From: Planctomycetota bacterium
GTDB lineage: Bacteria; Planctomycetota; Phycisphaerae; Phycisphaerales; UBA1924
Assembly: GCA_003697045.1 (NCBI GenBank)
Contig: RFGK01000222.1
Span: 1 to 35,302 of the forward strand
Length of the DNA stretch: 35,302 nucleotides
Reading direction: 5' to 3'
The position numbers and the translations under genes were made by a program. Below the pieces are notes generated by a model. It saw nothing but the letters and a program-made list of their open reading frames with translations. It was not told the DNA's origin and made no database searches. Shown piece after piece: positions 8,383 through 17,190 of this stretch. Position 1 is the first letter of the stretch. Every line of letters begins with the position of its first letter.

Positions 8383-8805
8383 TCAGAGCAGCCGGGCGAT
8401 TCGCCGCCCCAACTCGGCAGCCTGCTCGGGATCCTGATCGATTGGCTCCCACTCCATGTTCAGACCGGCCTGGCCGTTGCGATCGGGAAAGCGCGGGATG
8501 ATGTGGAAGTGGACGTGAGGAACGAGCTGGCTGGCGGCCACGCCGTTATTTTGGAGCACATTGAAGGCCTGAGCGCCGGTGACCTTCATGATGGCGCGAG
8601 CGATCCGAGGAAGGACTTTCCCGACCGCGGCTGCCGATTCATCGGAAAGCTGGTCGAGCGTTTCGGCCGGCTCTTTCGGAATGACGAGCGTGTGCCCTTC
8701 GCTGAGGGGGTTGATATCGAGGATTGCGATGCACATGTCATCCTCGTATACCTTCTGGCAGGGGACTTCCCCACGAATGATCCGGCTGAAAATCGAGTCG
8801 CTCAT
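8383..8805 (-). CDS. HIT-family nucleotide hydrolase/transferase (Hint-like)
   Basis: From ATG 8805 the product is 140 residues, the normal size for bacterial HIT proteins; a longer open frame extends upstream into antisense of mutL and is not used. The N-terminal strand SIFSRIIRGEVPCQKVYEDD and the segment LDINPLSEGHTLVIPKEPA are typical. The catalytic histidine triad is HVHFH at residues 97-101 followed by IIPRFPD, preceded by NVLQNNGVAASQ, the Hint-type phosphate-binding strand. These enzymes hydrolyse adenosine phosphoramidates or related dinucleotides through a His-AMP intermediate in the cytoplasm. The physiological substrate is not predictable. The gene diverges from mutL with 52 bases between starts. 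Confidence 0.92.
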   Translation of the reverse strand: MSDSIFSRIIRGEVPCQKVYEDDMCIAILDINPLSEGHTLVIPKEPAETLDQLSDESAAAVGKVLPRIARAIMKVTGAQAFNVLQNNGVAASQLVPHVHFHIIPRFPDRNGQAGLNMEWEPIDQDPEQAAELGRRIARLL

Positions 8806-8857
8806 GGGGACATGATACTCATGCGGCCGGCGGCTCCCAAGCCCGTACAATCGCCCG

Positions 8858-10693
8858 ATGGGTCCAGAGTCCGGGATTGAGAATCGCCCTTCGATACAGA
8901 AGCTGCCGGCGTTGCTGATCAACCAGATCGCAGCGGGGGAGGTCATCGAGCGCCCCGCCAGCGTGGTCAAGGAACTGGTCGAAAACAGTCTTGACGCAAA
9001 CGCCACGCGGGTAGAGGTCGATCTGGAAGGCGGCGGGATCGAGCTGATTCGCGTGCGAGACGACGGGTGCGGGATTCCCCGCGAGGAGCTGGCACTGGCG
9101 ATCAGCCCACACGCGACGAGCAAGATTCGTCGGGCTGAGGATCTTGATGAGATTGTGACGATGGGGTTTCGCGGCGAGGCCCTTGCGTCGATTGCGTCGG
9201 TGGCACGAATGCGCGTGCTTTCCAAGCCTCGCGAGCAGGATGAGGCGTGGGAGATCGTCTGCGAAGGGGACGAGGTGCGCGAGCCTCGTCCGGCGGCCGG
9301 GGCGCCCGGGACGACGATCGAAGTGCGCAATCTGTTTTTCAACACGCCAGCACGGCGGAAGTTTCTGCGAACGCCGGGAACCGAACAGAGCCGATGCCTG
9401 GAATGGATGACCGATCTTGCCATGGCGCACCCGAATGTGGGGTTTGTTGTACGATGCGACGGACGGGTGAGGGTGGAGACGACACCGAATCAGCAGCCGC
9501 GGGATCGGGTGTTGGCGTTGCTGGGAAAGGAGCTGGCCGAGGAGCTGATTGAAGCGCGGGCGGATCTGTTTGAGGATGAGCGTGGGCTTTCGTTGTGGGG
9601 GCTTGTTGGACGACCAGCGATCGCGCGGGCGACGCCGCGGGCGCAGCATGTGTTTCTCAACGGGCGTGCGGTGCGCGATCGGACGATTCAGCACGCGCTC
9701 AAGGAGGCGTATCGAGGGCTGATCGAGCCGGGCAGGCATCCGACCGCGGTGCTGTTGATCGCGATGTCGCCACGGGCGGTCGACGTGAACGTTCATCCGG
9801 CCAAGTTGGAGGTGCGGTTTCGGGATCAGTCGGCGGTCCACCAGGCGGTCTTGCATGCGGTCCGTGAGGCGCTCGGCGCTGCCGACTTGACGCCTTCGGT
9901 AACGAAGGGAGCTCAGAAGTTCTCGCCGGGACTTCCCGGCTCTGGCAGAGGTGTCGAGCACGAGGTGCGAGCGGATGCGCTGGTCGAGTTTCTTCGTCGT
10001 GGGCCGATGCCGGCGCCTCGGGAGATTCGCCAGGCGATGGCCCCGGCCGATGAAGAACAGGCAGAGCCTTCCGGGGGATGGGAGGCAACAGAGCAGGTCT
10101 TGCCGACGCCGAGGCGTGTTGATCGGGTGCTCCAGATTCACAACAGCTATCTGGTGACGCAGGATGCCCAGGGCATCATCATCATCGATCAGCACGCGCT
10201 TCATGAGCGGATCATGTTTGAGCGGCTTGCGGCGCGGGTGAATCGAGGGCCTCTGGAGAGCCAGCAGTTGCTCACGCCGGTAATGGTGTGTGCGACGCGG
10301 CGACAGATGGAGCTGGTCGAGCAACTCGGCCCACTGCTCGATCGTTGCGGGATTACCCTGAGAACGATGAGCCCGACCGCGCTGGGGGTCGAGTCGTTTC
10401 CTTCGCTCCTGTTTCAGCGAGGCGTTGACCCGGCCGAGTTCATCACAGAGCTACTCGAAAAGGCCGAGACCGAGCGGTTTGTGCCTTCGGACGAGGCGGC
10501 GCTGCACGAAGTGCTCGACATGATGGCGTGCAAGGCGGCGGTCAAGGCTGGAGATCACATGAGTGATGCGGAAATGGAGGAGCTGTTGCGGATGCGCGAT
10601 CGAGTGGAAAGGAGTGCGTCATGTCCGCACGGTCGCCCGACGAGTGTGCGATTGTCCATTGAACAGTTGGAAAAGCTCTTTCACCGGCGGTGA
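8858..10693 (+). CDS. mutL: DNA mismatch repair endonuclease MutL
   Basis: The 611-residue product has the GHKL ATPase domain and the MutL C-terminal dimerisation/endonuclease domain. ATPase motifs: INQIAAGEVIERPASVVKEL with the N-box VENSLDA (about residues 41-47), DDGCGI (68-73), SPHATSKI and GFRGEAL (103-109). The C-terminal metal-binding endonuclease motif DQHA-X2-E-X4-E starts at residue 444 (DQHALHERIMFE), and the supporting motifs ACKAAVKAGD and CPHGRP are also present near the end. It is therefore a nicking MutL, as in most bacteria lacking MutH, rather than the E. coli type. It couples MutS mismatch recognition to strand incision. Its 3' end overlaps the convergent glycosyltransferase gene by 13 bases. 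Confidence 0.97.
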   Translation: MGPESGIENRPSIQKLPALLINQIAAGEVIERPASVVKELVENSLDANATRVEVDLEGGGIELIRVRDDGCGIPREELALAISPHATSKIRRAEDLDEIVTMGFRGEALASIASVARMRVLSKPREQDEAWEIVCEGDEVREPRPAAGAPGTTIEVRNLFFNTPARRKFLRTPGTEQSRCLEWMTDLAMAHPNVGFVVRCDGRVRVETTPNQQPRDRVLALLGKELAEELIEARADLFEDERGLSLWGLVGRPAIARATPRAQHVFLNGRAVRDRTIQHALKEAYRGLIEPGRHPTAVLLIAMSPRAVDVNVHPAKLEVRFRDQSAVHQAVLHAVREALGAADLTPSVTKGAQKFSPGLPGSGRGVEHEVRADALVEFLRRGPMPAPREIRQAMAPADEEQAEPSGGWEATEQVLPTPRRVDRVLQIHNSYLVTQDAQGIIIIDQHALHERIMFERLAARVNRGPLESQQLLTPVMVCATRRQMELVEQLGPLLDRCGITLRTMSPTALGVESFPSLLFQRGVDPAEFITELLEKAETERFVPSDEAALHEVLDMMACKAAVKAGDHMSDAEMEELLRMRDRVERSASCPHGRPTSVRLSIEQLEKLFHRR

Positions 10694-11760
10694 GGCCGGG
10701 ATGGATTCAGCGGCGCACCTGGACAAGCCCCCGCGTTGCGTTCGTTCAGTCGCACCAGGCAGGCGTTGAGCACTTCTTCCACACCAATGCAGCGCATGAG
10801 TGCTGCTTGTGCATCGTTCTTGTGATTGATGGGCTCTCCGGGCAGGCGGTGCTGGATGACGTCAGACTCGCGCCGGTACGGCCCGACACGCGCGACATCG
10901 GTTGGGCCGAACAATGCGACGATCGGGCGATTGAAACCGACAGCCATGTGCAGCGCAGCCGAGTCGTTGGCGACGACGAGGCGTGCACGCTCGATGACGC
11001 CCATCAACTGACCGACCGAAGTCTTGCCGACCAGATCGACCACGCGGTTCGATTGGTGGGCCAGTTCGAGCAGCGGGGCGCATTGGTCCTGTTCGCCCGG
11101 GCCTCCGACGACGACGATGTGGGCGTCCGTGGCATTGAGCAACTCGTCAACAAGTGTGCGAAAGCGATCGATCGGCCAGCGTTTTGAGGGCCAGCGGCTG
11201 GTCGGGGCGATGACGATGGGCTTTGGGGGACAGACTGCTGCCGCGTGGCGCTGAGCGTCGGGTGTGGTATAGAGGCGCATGTTTGGCACGGGCTCGATGC
11301 CCGCTCGCTCGAGCAGGGCGAGCATGCGATCGACGGTGTGCATGGAGCGATCGACGCGATGCCGTTCGTTGTAGAAGATCGCGGCGCCCTCGGCTGCGTT
11401 TGCAAAGCCGATCCGTCGGGGGGCTCGCGATGAGTATGTCAGCCAGGCGCTGCGAAACAGTCCCTGAGCGTCGATTGCCAGGTCATAGCCGGGGGTGCGC
11501 AGCGAGCGTGACCATTTGAGCACGCGGTCGATTCGTCCGGTTTTCATCAGTTGTCCAAGCCGGCGTCTTGGGAAGGGCACAACGGTTCGCACGTCGGGAT
11601 GGGCTTCGACGGCCTCGGCAAAGGTGTCCTGGACGAGCCAGTCGATGGCGGCCTGTGGAAAGGCGCATCGAAGGCTGGCAGCCAGCGGAACCGTGCGGCA
11701 CACATCGCCGAGGGCGCTGGGGCGGACGAGCAGAATGCTTCGTGGTGTATGCAAAGGCAT
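10681..11760 (-). CDS. Glycosyltransferase family 9 (ADP-heptose:LPS heptosyltransferase-like)
   Basis: The 359-residue product begins with the GT9 signature SILLVRPSALGDVCRTVPLA. It has the usual second-lobe motifs: IVIAPTSRWPSKRWP for nucleotide/phosphate contact, HIVVVGGPGEQD, and the donor-binding ANDSAALHMAVGFNRPIVAL followed by FGPTD. GT9 enzymes transfer heptose from ADP-heptose to the lipopolysaccharide inner core at the cytoplasmic face of the inner membrane. This supports a diderm envelope. Whether it acts as heptosyltransferase I, II or III cannot be decided. The C-terminal about 20 residues (ending in LNPSRPHRR) are encoded partly opposite the mutL stop. It diverges from the exported protein gene at 11850 with 89 bases between them. 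Confidence 0.9.
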   Translation of the reverse strand: MPLHTPRSILLVRPSALGDVCRTVPLAASLRCAFPQAAIDWLVQDTFAEAVEAHPDVRTVVPFPRRRLGQLMKTGRIDRVLKWSRSLRTPGYDLAIDAQGLFRSAWLTYSSRAPRRIGFANAAEGAAIFYNERHRVDRSMHTVDRMLALLERAGIEPVPNMRLYTTPDAQRHAAAVCPPKPIVIAPTSRWPSKRWPIDRFRTLVDELLNATDAHIVVVGGPGEQDQCAPLLELAHQSNRVVDLVGKTSVGQLMGVIERARLVVANDSAALHMAVGFNRPIVALFGPTDVARVGPYRRESDVIQHRLPGEPINHKNDAQAALMRCIGVEEVLNACLVRLNERNAGACPGAPLNPSRPHRR

Positions 11761-11849
11761 GCAAGCGGGTGAGGAATATGCCCGAAAGATTCGTATCGCC
11801 GATCCGAATGAACCCGTACGATCCGGGAGATCGAAACAGGAGACGTGCC

Positions 11850-13697
11850 ATGATAGAGCGACTCAGGAAATCGGGTGTGGTGCTGGCGGCCGGGGCCGCG
11901 TTGGTTGCAGGATCGGCTGGGGCCCAGCCGTTGCTGGTCATCGAGACGGCTCCGATGCGGGAGTTGGCACCCGATCCACTCGACGCGGGGCTTGTGGAGG
12001 CTGTGAGCATGCTCCCGGTTCGCGTGCGTGAGTTGGCAACGGAGATTCCAGGATTTGACCGTGCCGCTGCGGAGCTGATTGCCCAGGCGATGAGCACGGT
12101 GTCCAGACCGATGACCCTGGCGATTGTGCATGACCCCGACATTGTCGGGCCGACGATGGGCTATGGTGCGGTTCTCTCGTTTGAGTTTGAAGACCGGGCG
12201 TCTGCCGCGGGGCTGCACGAACAGCTTTTGGCTGCGCTTGCGACGGGTGGTGGGCCCGCGCCCGAGCCTTCTCCGGTTGCAGACGGCATGATGCAGCTTG
12301 TGCCTCCGGACGGGCCGGCGATTGTGTTCGGTCCGCGCGAGGGTGGAGGCGCTTGGCGATATGAGTTCCACGTTGGGTTCGTTGATGGTGCATGGGATTT
12401 GATCGCCGGGGCCGATCCTGAACATCATGGAAAGGCCGTGGCGCAGATGACACTCGACATGGCTGCGCTGACGCCCGTGGTCGAGATGGTCCGGCACGAG
12501 ATCGAGCAGGAGGATGAGCCGAACATGGCACACCTGTTCGATGACTTTGAAAACGCAGGGCTGATCGGGCCCGATGCGTTCAACATGAACCTGGCCATGA
12601 GTTACCAGGACGATCACGTCTTGACGACAGCCCGGATCAACGAGATCGGCAAGCTCTGGTCTGCGTTGTCGCTTCCGACCGGCGCGATTGATCGCGAGCA
12701 CTTCAAGCTTGTGCCGGCCGATGCGTGGACGGCCTCGTTCGGCCGCTTTGATCTTGAGATGCTTCGTGCCATCGTCGAAAAGCTGGACGAGTACGAAGTG
12801 CCGGCGTCTCAGTATGTGGAATACTTTGCCGAGTCGACCGGGATTCACCTCTTTGATGACATCGTGGCTCCACTCGGGGGCGATGCGATCGTCTATCGCT
12901 CGGAATCAACCGGCGGCGGCGGATTGCTCAGCTCGGTCATGCTGCTTGAAGTGCGCGATCGTGAGCGGATGCTGGCAACCAACAAGAAGCTGACAGACTT
13001 TGCCAACATGACGGCGATGATGATCCCCGTCGCGGGCAAGTACGTGCGGATCGCGCCGTGGACGCATGACGGGATTGATCTGTTCTCGCTCCGCTTTCAG
13101 GGGGTGCCGATTCCGCTTGAGTTGACGTTTGGGTATGAAGGCAACTGGATGGTCGTCGCGCCAACACCACAGGGGGCCATCGCGGCGGTGCGCCAGATTC
13201 GTGGACAAGGCGATGACGGGCTGGGCTCGGTGCGTGCGTTTACGTCGCAGTTGCCGCGTGGGCGGGAGCTGTATTCGGCGTCATTTGTAAATGCCGAGAG
13301 AGTTTCGCACCTGGGATACGGCACGGTGTCGCTCCTGGGGTCGGGGCTTGCGAACATGTCGCGTTCGCCTTGGGATCGTTCGCGTGAACCCGGGCTGATC
13401 GTTCCTCCCTACAACGATCTCAAGGATGCGCTGCGTTCGCCGGTGACCTGGTCGTACTGGGACGGGTCGGCTCTGGAGGTGCGTGCCGTTTCAGGGAGGT
13501 CGCTGATTGCGAACATGGTCGTCGGGCTTGGCAAATCCGGTGGCGCGGGCTTGGCGCAGGTGGTCGGCGCCCTGTCTGCGCAGGCTGCGCAGGAGGCGTC
13601 CTTCGGCATCGCTGAGGCTGGTTTGCGGATGTTTGCCGCGACCGACCCGATTGGTCAGTTGCTGCTGGCCTCATCGCTGTTTGAGCTGGCCGAGTAA
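11850..13697 (+). CDS. Exported protein of unknown function (615 aa)
   Basis: The frame is open further upstream, but ATG 11850 is chosen because AGGAG sits at 11838-11842, seven bases upstream, and because the product then starts with a clean signal peptide (MIERLRKSGVVLAAGAALVA, predicted cleavage after AGA near residue 23). The mature protein has about 590 residues with alternating hydrophobic strands and acidic loops, and no further membrane segment. Features include an aromatic segment WRYEFHVGFVDGAWDLIAG, a conserved-looking WTASFGRFDLEML, and a later GIDLFSLRFQGVPIPLELTF. The overall layout (signal peptide, two similar alpha/beta halves, PDAWTASFG-like strand) is reminiscent of the DUF3352-type exported proteins of planctomycetes and cyanobacteria; this is an impression, not an established match. 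No catalytic motif is visible. A hairpin with a short T-rich tail follows at 13724. Confidence 0.8.
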   Translation: MIERLRKSGVVLAAGAALVAGSAGAQPLLVIETAPMRELAPDPLDAGLVEAVSMLPVRVRELATEIPGFDRAAAELIAQAMSTVSRPMTLAIVHDPDIVGPTMGYGAVLSFEFEDRASAAGLHEQLLAALATGGGPAPEPSPVADGMMQLVPPDGPAIVFGPREGGGAWRYEFHVGFVDGAWDLIAGADPEHHGKAVAQMTLDMAALTPVVEMVRHEIEQEDEPNMAHLFDDFENAGLIGPDAFNMNLAMSYQDDHVLTTARINEIGKLWSALSLPTGAIDREHFKLVPADAWTASFGRFDLEMLRAIVEKLDEYEVPASQYVEYFAESTGIHLFDDIVAPLGGDAIVYRSESTGGGGLLSSVMLLEVRDRERMLATNKKLTDFANMTAMMIPVAGKYVRIAPWTHDGIDLFSLRFQGVPIPLELTFGYEGNWMVVAPTPQGAIAAVRQIRGQGDDGLGSVRAFTSQLPRGRELYSASFVNAERVSHLGYGTVSLLGSGLANMSRSPWDRSREPGLIVPPYNDLKDALRSPVTWSYWDGSALEVRAVSGRSLIANMVVGLGKSGGAGLAQVVGALSAQAAQEASFGIAEAGLRMFAATDPIGQLLLASSLFELAE

Positions 13698-13723
13698 GCG
13701 ACAACAGCAGGCAAGCGGATGTG

Positions 13724-13751
13724 GGGGGCGGCCTTGCACTGCCCCCTTTCT
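13724..13751 (+). terminator. Putative intrinsic terminator after the 615-aa exported protein
   Basis: GGGGGC at 13724-13729 can pair perfectly with GCCCCC at 13741-13746 across an 11-base loop, and is followed by TTTCT. It lies 26 bases after the stop codon, in the convergent gap before the end of gspE. The T-tract is short, so termination may be partial. Confidence 0.5.
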
Positions 13752-13867
13752 GCTGGAAGCAATCGCAGGCCGGGCTTTCTCTTGCGGGAGCTCAAGACGG
13801 TGACGGACCACACCAGCACACGGCTGGGCGAGCGTCATCTCATGCAGGGCCGATTGGCACGAAGGCG

Positions 13868-15550
13868 CTATGCGCTGAGGGCACGGGCAACTTCGCTCAA
13901 GGTGGTGATCCCCTGGCGGAACTTTTCGTACCCGTCGTCCTTGAGCAGACGCAGCTTGCCATCGGCAAGGGCACGGCGGGCGATTTCGGGAGCGTTGCAA
14001 CGCTCCATGATCATCTCGCGTGTGTGCTGATCGAGCTGGAGCAACTCGTAGACTCCGACGCGTCCGCGAAATCCGGTATTCCGGCACGCCCGGCATCCGC
14101 GGCCGATCATGGGTGATGCCTCGGGTCCGAGCTCACAATCGGGCGGGAGCTCTTCGGCTTGCGGTTCGTAGGGTTCGGCGCACTCGGCGCAGATGCGACG
14201 CACGAGCCGCTGCGCGAGCACACCCTCGACCGACGATGAGACTAGGAACGGTTCGACGCCCATGTCCAGCAGGCGGGTCGTTGCGCCGGCAGCGTCGTTG
14301 GTGTGCAAGGTGCTGAAGACGAGGTGACCGGTCAGGGATGCCTGAATGGCAACCTCGGCGGTCTCCTTGTCGCGAATTTCTCCGACCATGACCACGTCGG
14401 GATCGTGGCGGAGAATCGAACGCAGCCCGGAGGCAAAGGTGAGCCCGGTTTTTGTGTTGACCTGGATCTGGTTGACCTTGGGGACGTGATACTCGACAGG
14501 GTCTTCAACGGTGATGACCTTGATCTCATCGGAGACGATGCGGTTGAGGCTGGCGTAGAGCGTGGTGGACTTTCCTGAACCGGTGGGGCCGGTGACGAGC
14601 ACGATGCCGTGCGGGCGTGTGATGAGATTGTCCCATCGGGCCAGCGTTTGCGGGTCCATCCCGAGATCGTTGAGCGAGAGAAGCACGGCGGTCTTGCTCA
14701 GCAGGCGCAAGACGACACCTTCGCCGAAGAGCATTGGAATGACACTCATGCGCAGGTCAAACTCCTGCGCCGGGCCGTTGGCCGGACGGTGGACGAAGGT
14801 GATGCGTCCGTCCTGGGGCTTGCGTTTTTCGGCGATATTGAGGTTGGCCATGATCTTCAGGCGGCTGACAATGGCTGCGCCGAAGCGATTGATCGTGGCG
14901 GGCACGTTTGCCCGTTGCAAGATGCCGTCGATGCGATAGCGGACGACCAGCTCATCTTCGTACGGCTCGATGTGTACGTCAGTGGCGCGTTCGTTGACGG
15001 CTTCGACGAGGATGTCGTTGACGAGCTTGATGACCGATGCTTCTTCGGCCTGCTCGATCTCCGGTGAGTCGCCGGCGGTCACTTCCGGCTCGTCGCGCTG
15101 ATCGGTGGAGAGCTGGTCCAGCGTGTCGCCGCCCACGCCGTAGTGGACACGAATGAACTTGCTCAGCTCTTCTTCGTCGGCAAGGACCAGCTCAATCGAG
15201 CATCCGGTCAGAAGGCGAAGCTCGTCAAGTGCGGTGATCTCGAAGGGGTCGCTCGTGGCGACGGTCAGCGTGCCGTTATGCCGATCGATGGGCACGCAGC
15301 TCTGGCGGTAGACCAGCTTGGGGGGAAGGGTCTCGAGCACTTCGCGGGATGGTGTCAATGCGGTCAGATCGACCACGGGCATCTGGAACTGATCGCCGAG
15401 CGCTGAGAGAACCTGGTTGCGGGAGACGAAGCCGAGGCGGACGAGGACGCGATCGAGGCGCTCACCGCTTTCTCGCTGAGCGGCCAGCGCCTGTTCAAGC
15501 TGATCGCGCGTAATCAGCCCTTTTTCGACGAGAATCAGCCCAATGCCCAT
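13868..15550 (-). CDS. gspE: Type II secretion system assembly ATPase GspE
   Basis: The 560-residue product has the complete GspE/PilB layout. Residues 1-130 form the T2SSE_N (MshEN-type) domain (MGIGLILVEKGLITRDQLEQ). The ATPase carries Walker A GPTGSGKS at 321-328, the Asp box near ITVEDPVEY (347-354), Walker B VVMVGEIRD at 386-394 and the His box LVFSTLHTNDA. The tetracysteine zinc site CxxC/CxxC is at residues 454/457 and 486/489, as in GspE and PilB. A purine-rich AGGAAGAG precedes ATG 15550. It is the cytoplasmic hexameric motor that drives pseudopilus assembly through GspF and GspL. It lies on the strand opposite to the rest of the secretion genes, 1.6 kb from gspF, downstream of the QueD-like gene. 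A PilB role in type IV pili is the alternative; the nearby gsp operon favours GspE. Confidence 0.93.
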   Translation of the reverse strand: MGIGLILVEKGLITRDQLEQALAAQRESGERLDRVLVRLGFVSRNQVLSALGDQFQMPVVDLTALTPSREVLETLPPKLVYRQSCVPIDRHNGTLTVATSDPFEITALDELRLLTGCSIELVLADEEELSKFIRVHYGVGGDTLDQLSTDQRDEPEVTAGDSPEIEQAEEASVIKLVNDILVEAVNERATDVHIEPYEDELVVRYRIDGILQRANVPATINRFGAAIVSRLKIMANLNIAEKRKPQDGRITFVHRPANGPAQEFDLRMSVIPMLFGEGVVLRLLSKTAVLLSLNDLGMDPQTLARWDNLITRPHGIVLVTGPTGSGKSTTLYASLNRIVSDEIKVITVEDPVEYHVPKVNQIQVNTKTGLTFASGLRSILRHDPDVVMVGEIRDKETAEVAIQASLTGHLVFSTLHTNDAAGATTRLLDMGVEPFLVSSSVEGVLAQRLVRRICAECAEPYEPQAEELPPDCELGPEASPMIGRGCRACRNTGFRGRVGVYELLQLDQHTREMIMERCNAPEIARRALADGKLRLLKDDGYEKFRQGITTLSEVARALSA

Positions 15551-15639
15551 CTCTTCCTCTTCTACACGGTACCCGCTCTATGGGGTTCAGGTCTACCCCT
15601 CTCGAGTGTCACAAAGGCGTCACAGCGTGCGACAGACTG

Positions 15640-16437
15640 TCAGGCCGGATACGTGCAACGTGTCCGATCGGTCTCCCATACGGTAATGGAGACCAGGTGG
15701 GTCCCACTGAATGCATCGGCCAGGGGGCCTGCGAGAGTCTCAAAGAAAACGCGGGCAATATTTTCGACCGAGGGATTGACACCCGAACCGGGTGCAAACT
15801 CCCGGGTGTCGAGGTTGAGATGTTTGTGGTCGAACGGCTGAATGATGAGCTTGTCGACGAGTTGCTCAAGCTGAGCCGGGGTCGGGCACACCTGTTCGGG
15901 GCCGAGAGGGATTCGCACTGCGACTTCGACCTGGTAGTTATGCCCGTGTCCGCTGGGGTTGTTGCATCGGCCGAAAAGAGCGGCGTTTTGCTCATCGCTC
16001 AGCTCGGGCACATGGAGCCGATGCGCTGCAGCCAGATCGAATCGGAGCAACATGACGGCTGTGGAGGTATCGTCGGCGTTCATCGCAACGGCATGGTACG
16101 GGGTCAGACGCCACGTGACCGACTCAAAGATGGATCCGAGCGATGAGCTGGACACGGCACTGACGATGGAGGGCAGCAGGCGGACCGGGGCCGTTTCGGG
16201 GGCGAGCGCACAGGCTTCTGCGATGAGTGGGACAACGCTGGTTCGCACAACACGGTCGATTTGGCGTATGTCGATGAGGTATCCTGTATGTGGGTCGGGC
16301 TCGCCGGTGCATGCAACGTCGAGCTCGTAGTATCGCCCGAGCCCGCGCATGGCGGGCACGCCGCCGAACCCGTTGGAGCCATCTGTGTGCCCGCCGGGGT
16401 TGATTGAAAATCGAACGGTGCGTCTGAGCCGTACCAT
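15640..16437 (-). CDS. Two-domain 6-pyruvoyl-tetrahydropterin synthase/QueD-like protein
   Basis: ATG 16437 gives 265 residues, about twice a normal QueD (about 120). The C-terminal half (about 131-265) is a full PTPS domain: zinc ligands His139 (AAAHRLH), His164 and His166 (SGHGHNYQVEV), catalytic-type Cys158 in FGRCNNPSGHGH, the DHKHLN motif near 203-208 and Glu256 (ITVWETDRT). The N-terminal half repeats the same fold pattern (RFSINPGG, RGLGRYYELDV at 31-41, GYLIDIRQIDR), but the His of the first motif is Asn and the HGH motif is LGR, so it has lost its metal site. Active family members make 6-carboxy-tetrahydropterin for queuosine/deazapurine synthesis or related pterins. The degenerate half probably has a structural or substrate-shaping role. 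gspE follows 89 bases downstream on the same strand; no functional link is apparent. Confidence 0.82.
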   Translation of the reverse strand: MVRLRRTVRFSINPGGHTDGSNGFGGVPAMRGLGRYYELDVACTGEPDPHTGYLIDIRQIDRVVRTSVVPLIAEACALAPETAPVRLLPSIVSAVSSSSLGSIFESVTWRLTPYHAVAMNADDTSTAVMLLRFDLAAAHRLHVPELSDEQNAALFGRCNNPSGHGHNYQVEVAVRIPLGPEQVCPTPAQLEQLVDKLIIQPFDHKHLNLDTREFAPGSGVNPSVENIARVFFETLAGPLADAFSGTHLVSITVWETDRTRCTYPA

Positions 16438-16492
16438 CGTTGAAAGTCTAGATTGAGATCGGTGCTGTGCACGGATCGTCAAGGAGAAGTTC

Positions 16493-17155
16493 ATGAAACG
16501 ATTGATGATTGCTCTGCTCGCCGCTTCGCTGGTCGGATGCTCGGAGGGAACGCAGGAGCCCGCGGAACAGTCGGGCACCCGGGAGGCCGAACCTGCAGGA
16601 GCTGAGGACGCGGGCGGACAGGTGCGTGAGGCTGTTGAGGCTGCGAACTCTGACGGCAATCAGGGTCAGGCCGAGGCGCCGTCTCGGTACGTGCTTTCGT
16701 ACACGATGAATCGCATCGACGGCACGCCGGAATCGCTTGAGAAGTACAAGGGCAAGGTTGTGCTGATTGTCAATACGGCGAGCAAGTGCGGGCTGACTCC
16801 CCAGTATGAGTCACTTCAGACGCTGTATGACGCCTATCGCGACGAAGGGCTTGTGGTGCTGGGTTTTCCGGCCAACCAGTTCAACAACCAGGAGCCGGGG
16901 AGCAATGAAGAGATTGAGCAGTTTTGCACGGAGAACTACGGGGTGAGCTTCCCGATGTTTGAGAAGGTTGTGGTCAAGGGAGAGGGCACGTGCGGGCTGT
17001 ACAGGCAGCTTGCTGCGCTCAGTGCCGAGCCGAGCTGGAATTTTACCAAGTATCTGGTTGACCGTGAGGGCAACTTCGTGGAGAGGATCGACCCGCGGAC
17101 GGATGTCGCCGATCCGGAGGTGGTCAAGAAGATCGAGGCGTTGTTGCGAGGTTGA
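16493..17155 (+). CDS. Glutathione peroxidase-family thiol peroxidase, lipoprotein
   Basis: AAGGAG at 16481-16486 precedes ATG 16493. The 220-residue product starts with a lipoprotein signal peptide and lipobox SLVGC (Cys16), followed by an Ala/Glu/Gln-rich linker to about residue 62. The GPx fold follows. NTASKCGLTPQYESLQ has peroxidatic Cys99 in place of selenocysteine, GFPANQFNNQEPGS has Gln133, and SWNFTKYLVD has Trp182 and Asn183, completing the catalytic tetrad. A second cysteine at 145 (EQFCTENYGVSFPMF) is at the position of the resolving Cys in thioredoxin-dependent GPx enzymes. It probably reduces peroxides at the periplasmic face, using a thioredoxin-like reductant rather than glutathione. 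Its start diverges from the QueD-like gene by 55 bases, and gspF begins 35 bases after its stop, so it may lead the gspF transcript. Confidence 0.92.
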   Translation: MKRLMIALLAASLVGCSEGTQEPAEQSGTREAEPAGAEDAGGQVREAVEAANSDGNQGQAEAPSRYVLSYTMNRIDGTPESLEKYKGKVVLIVNTASKCGLTPQYESLQTLYDAYRDEGLVVLGFPANQFNNQEPGSNEEIEQFCTENYGVSFPMFEKVVVKGEGTCGLYRQLAALSAEPSWNFTKYLVDREGNFVERIDPRTDVADPEVVKKIEALLRG

Positions 17156-17190
17156 ACAGATCGGGGTCTGCGGGTCGATGAAGCTGATTG

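Noticed and set aside
8819-10324. 501-codon minus-strand open frame opposite mutL.
   Set aside because: It is antisense to a complete, unmistakable MutL, and its product is Arg/His-rich with no motif.
11568-11849. 94-codon in-frame upstream extension of the exported protein gene.
   Set aside because: It is antisense to the glycosyltransferase, has an Arg-rich composition, and would bury a clean signal peptide that has its own AGGAG.
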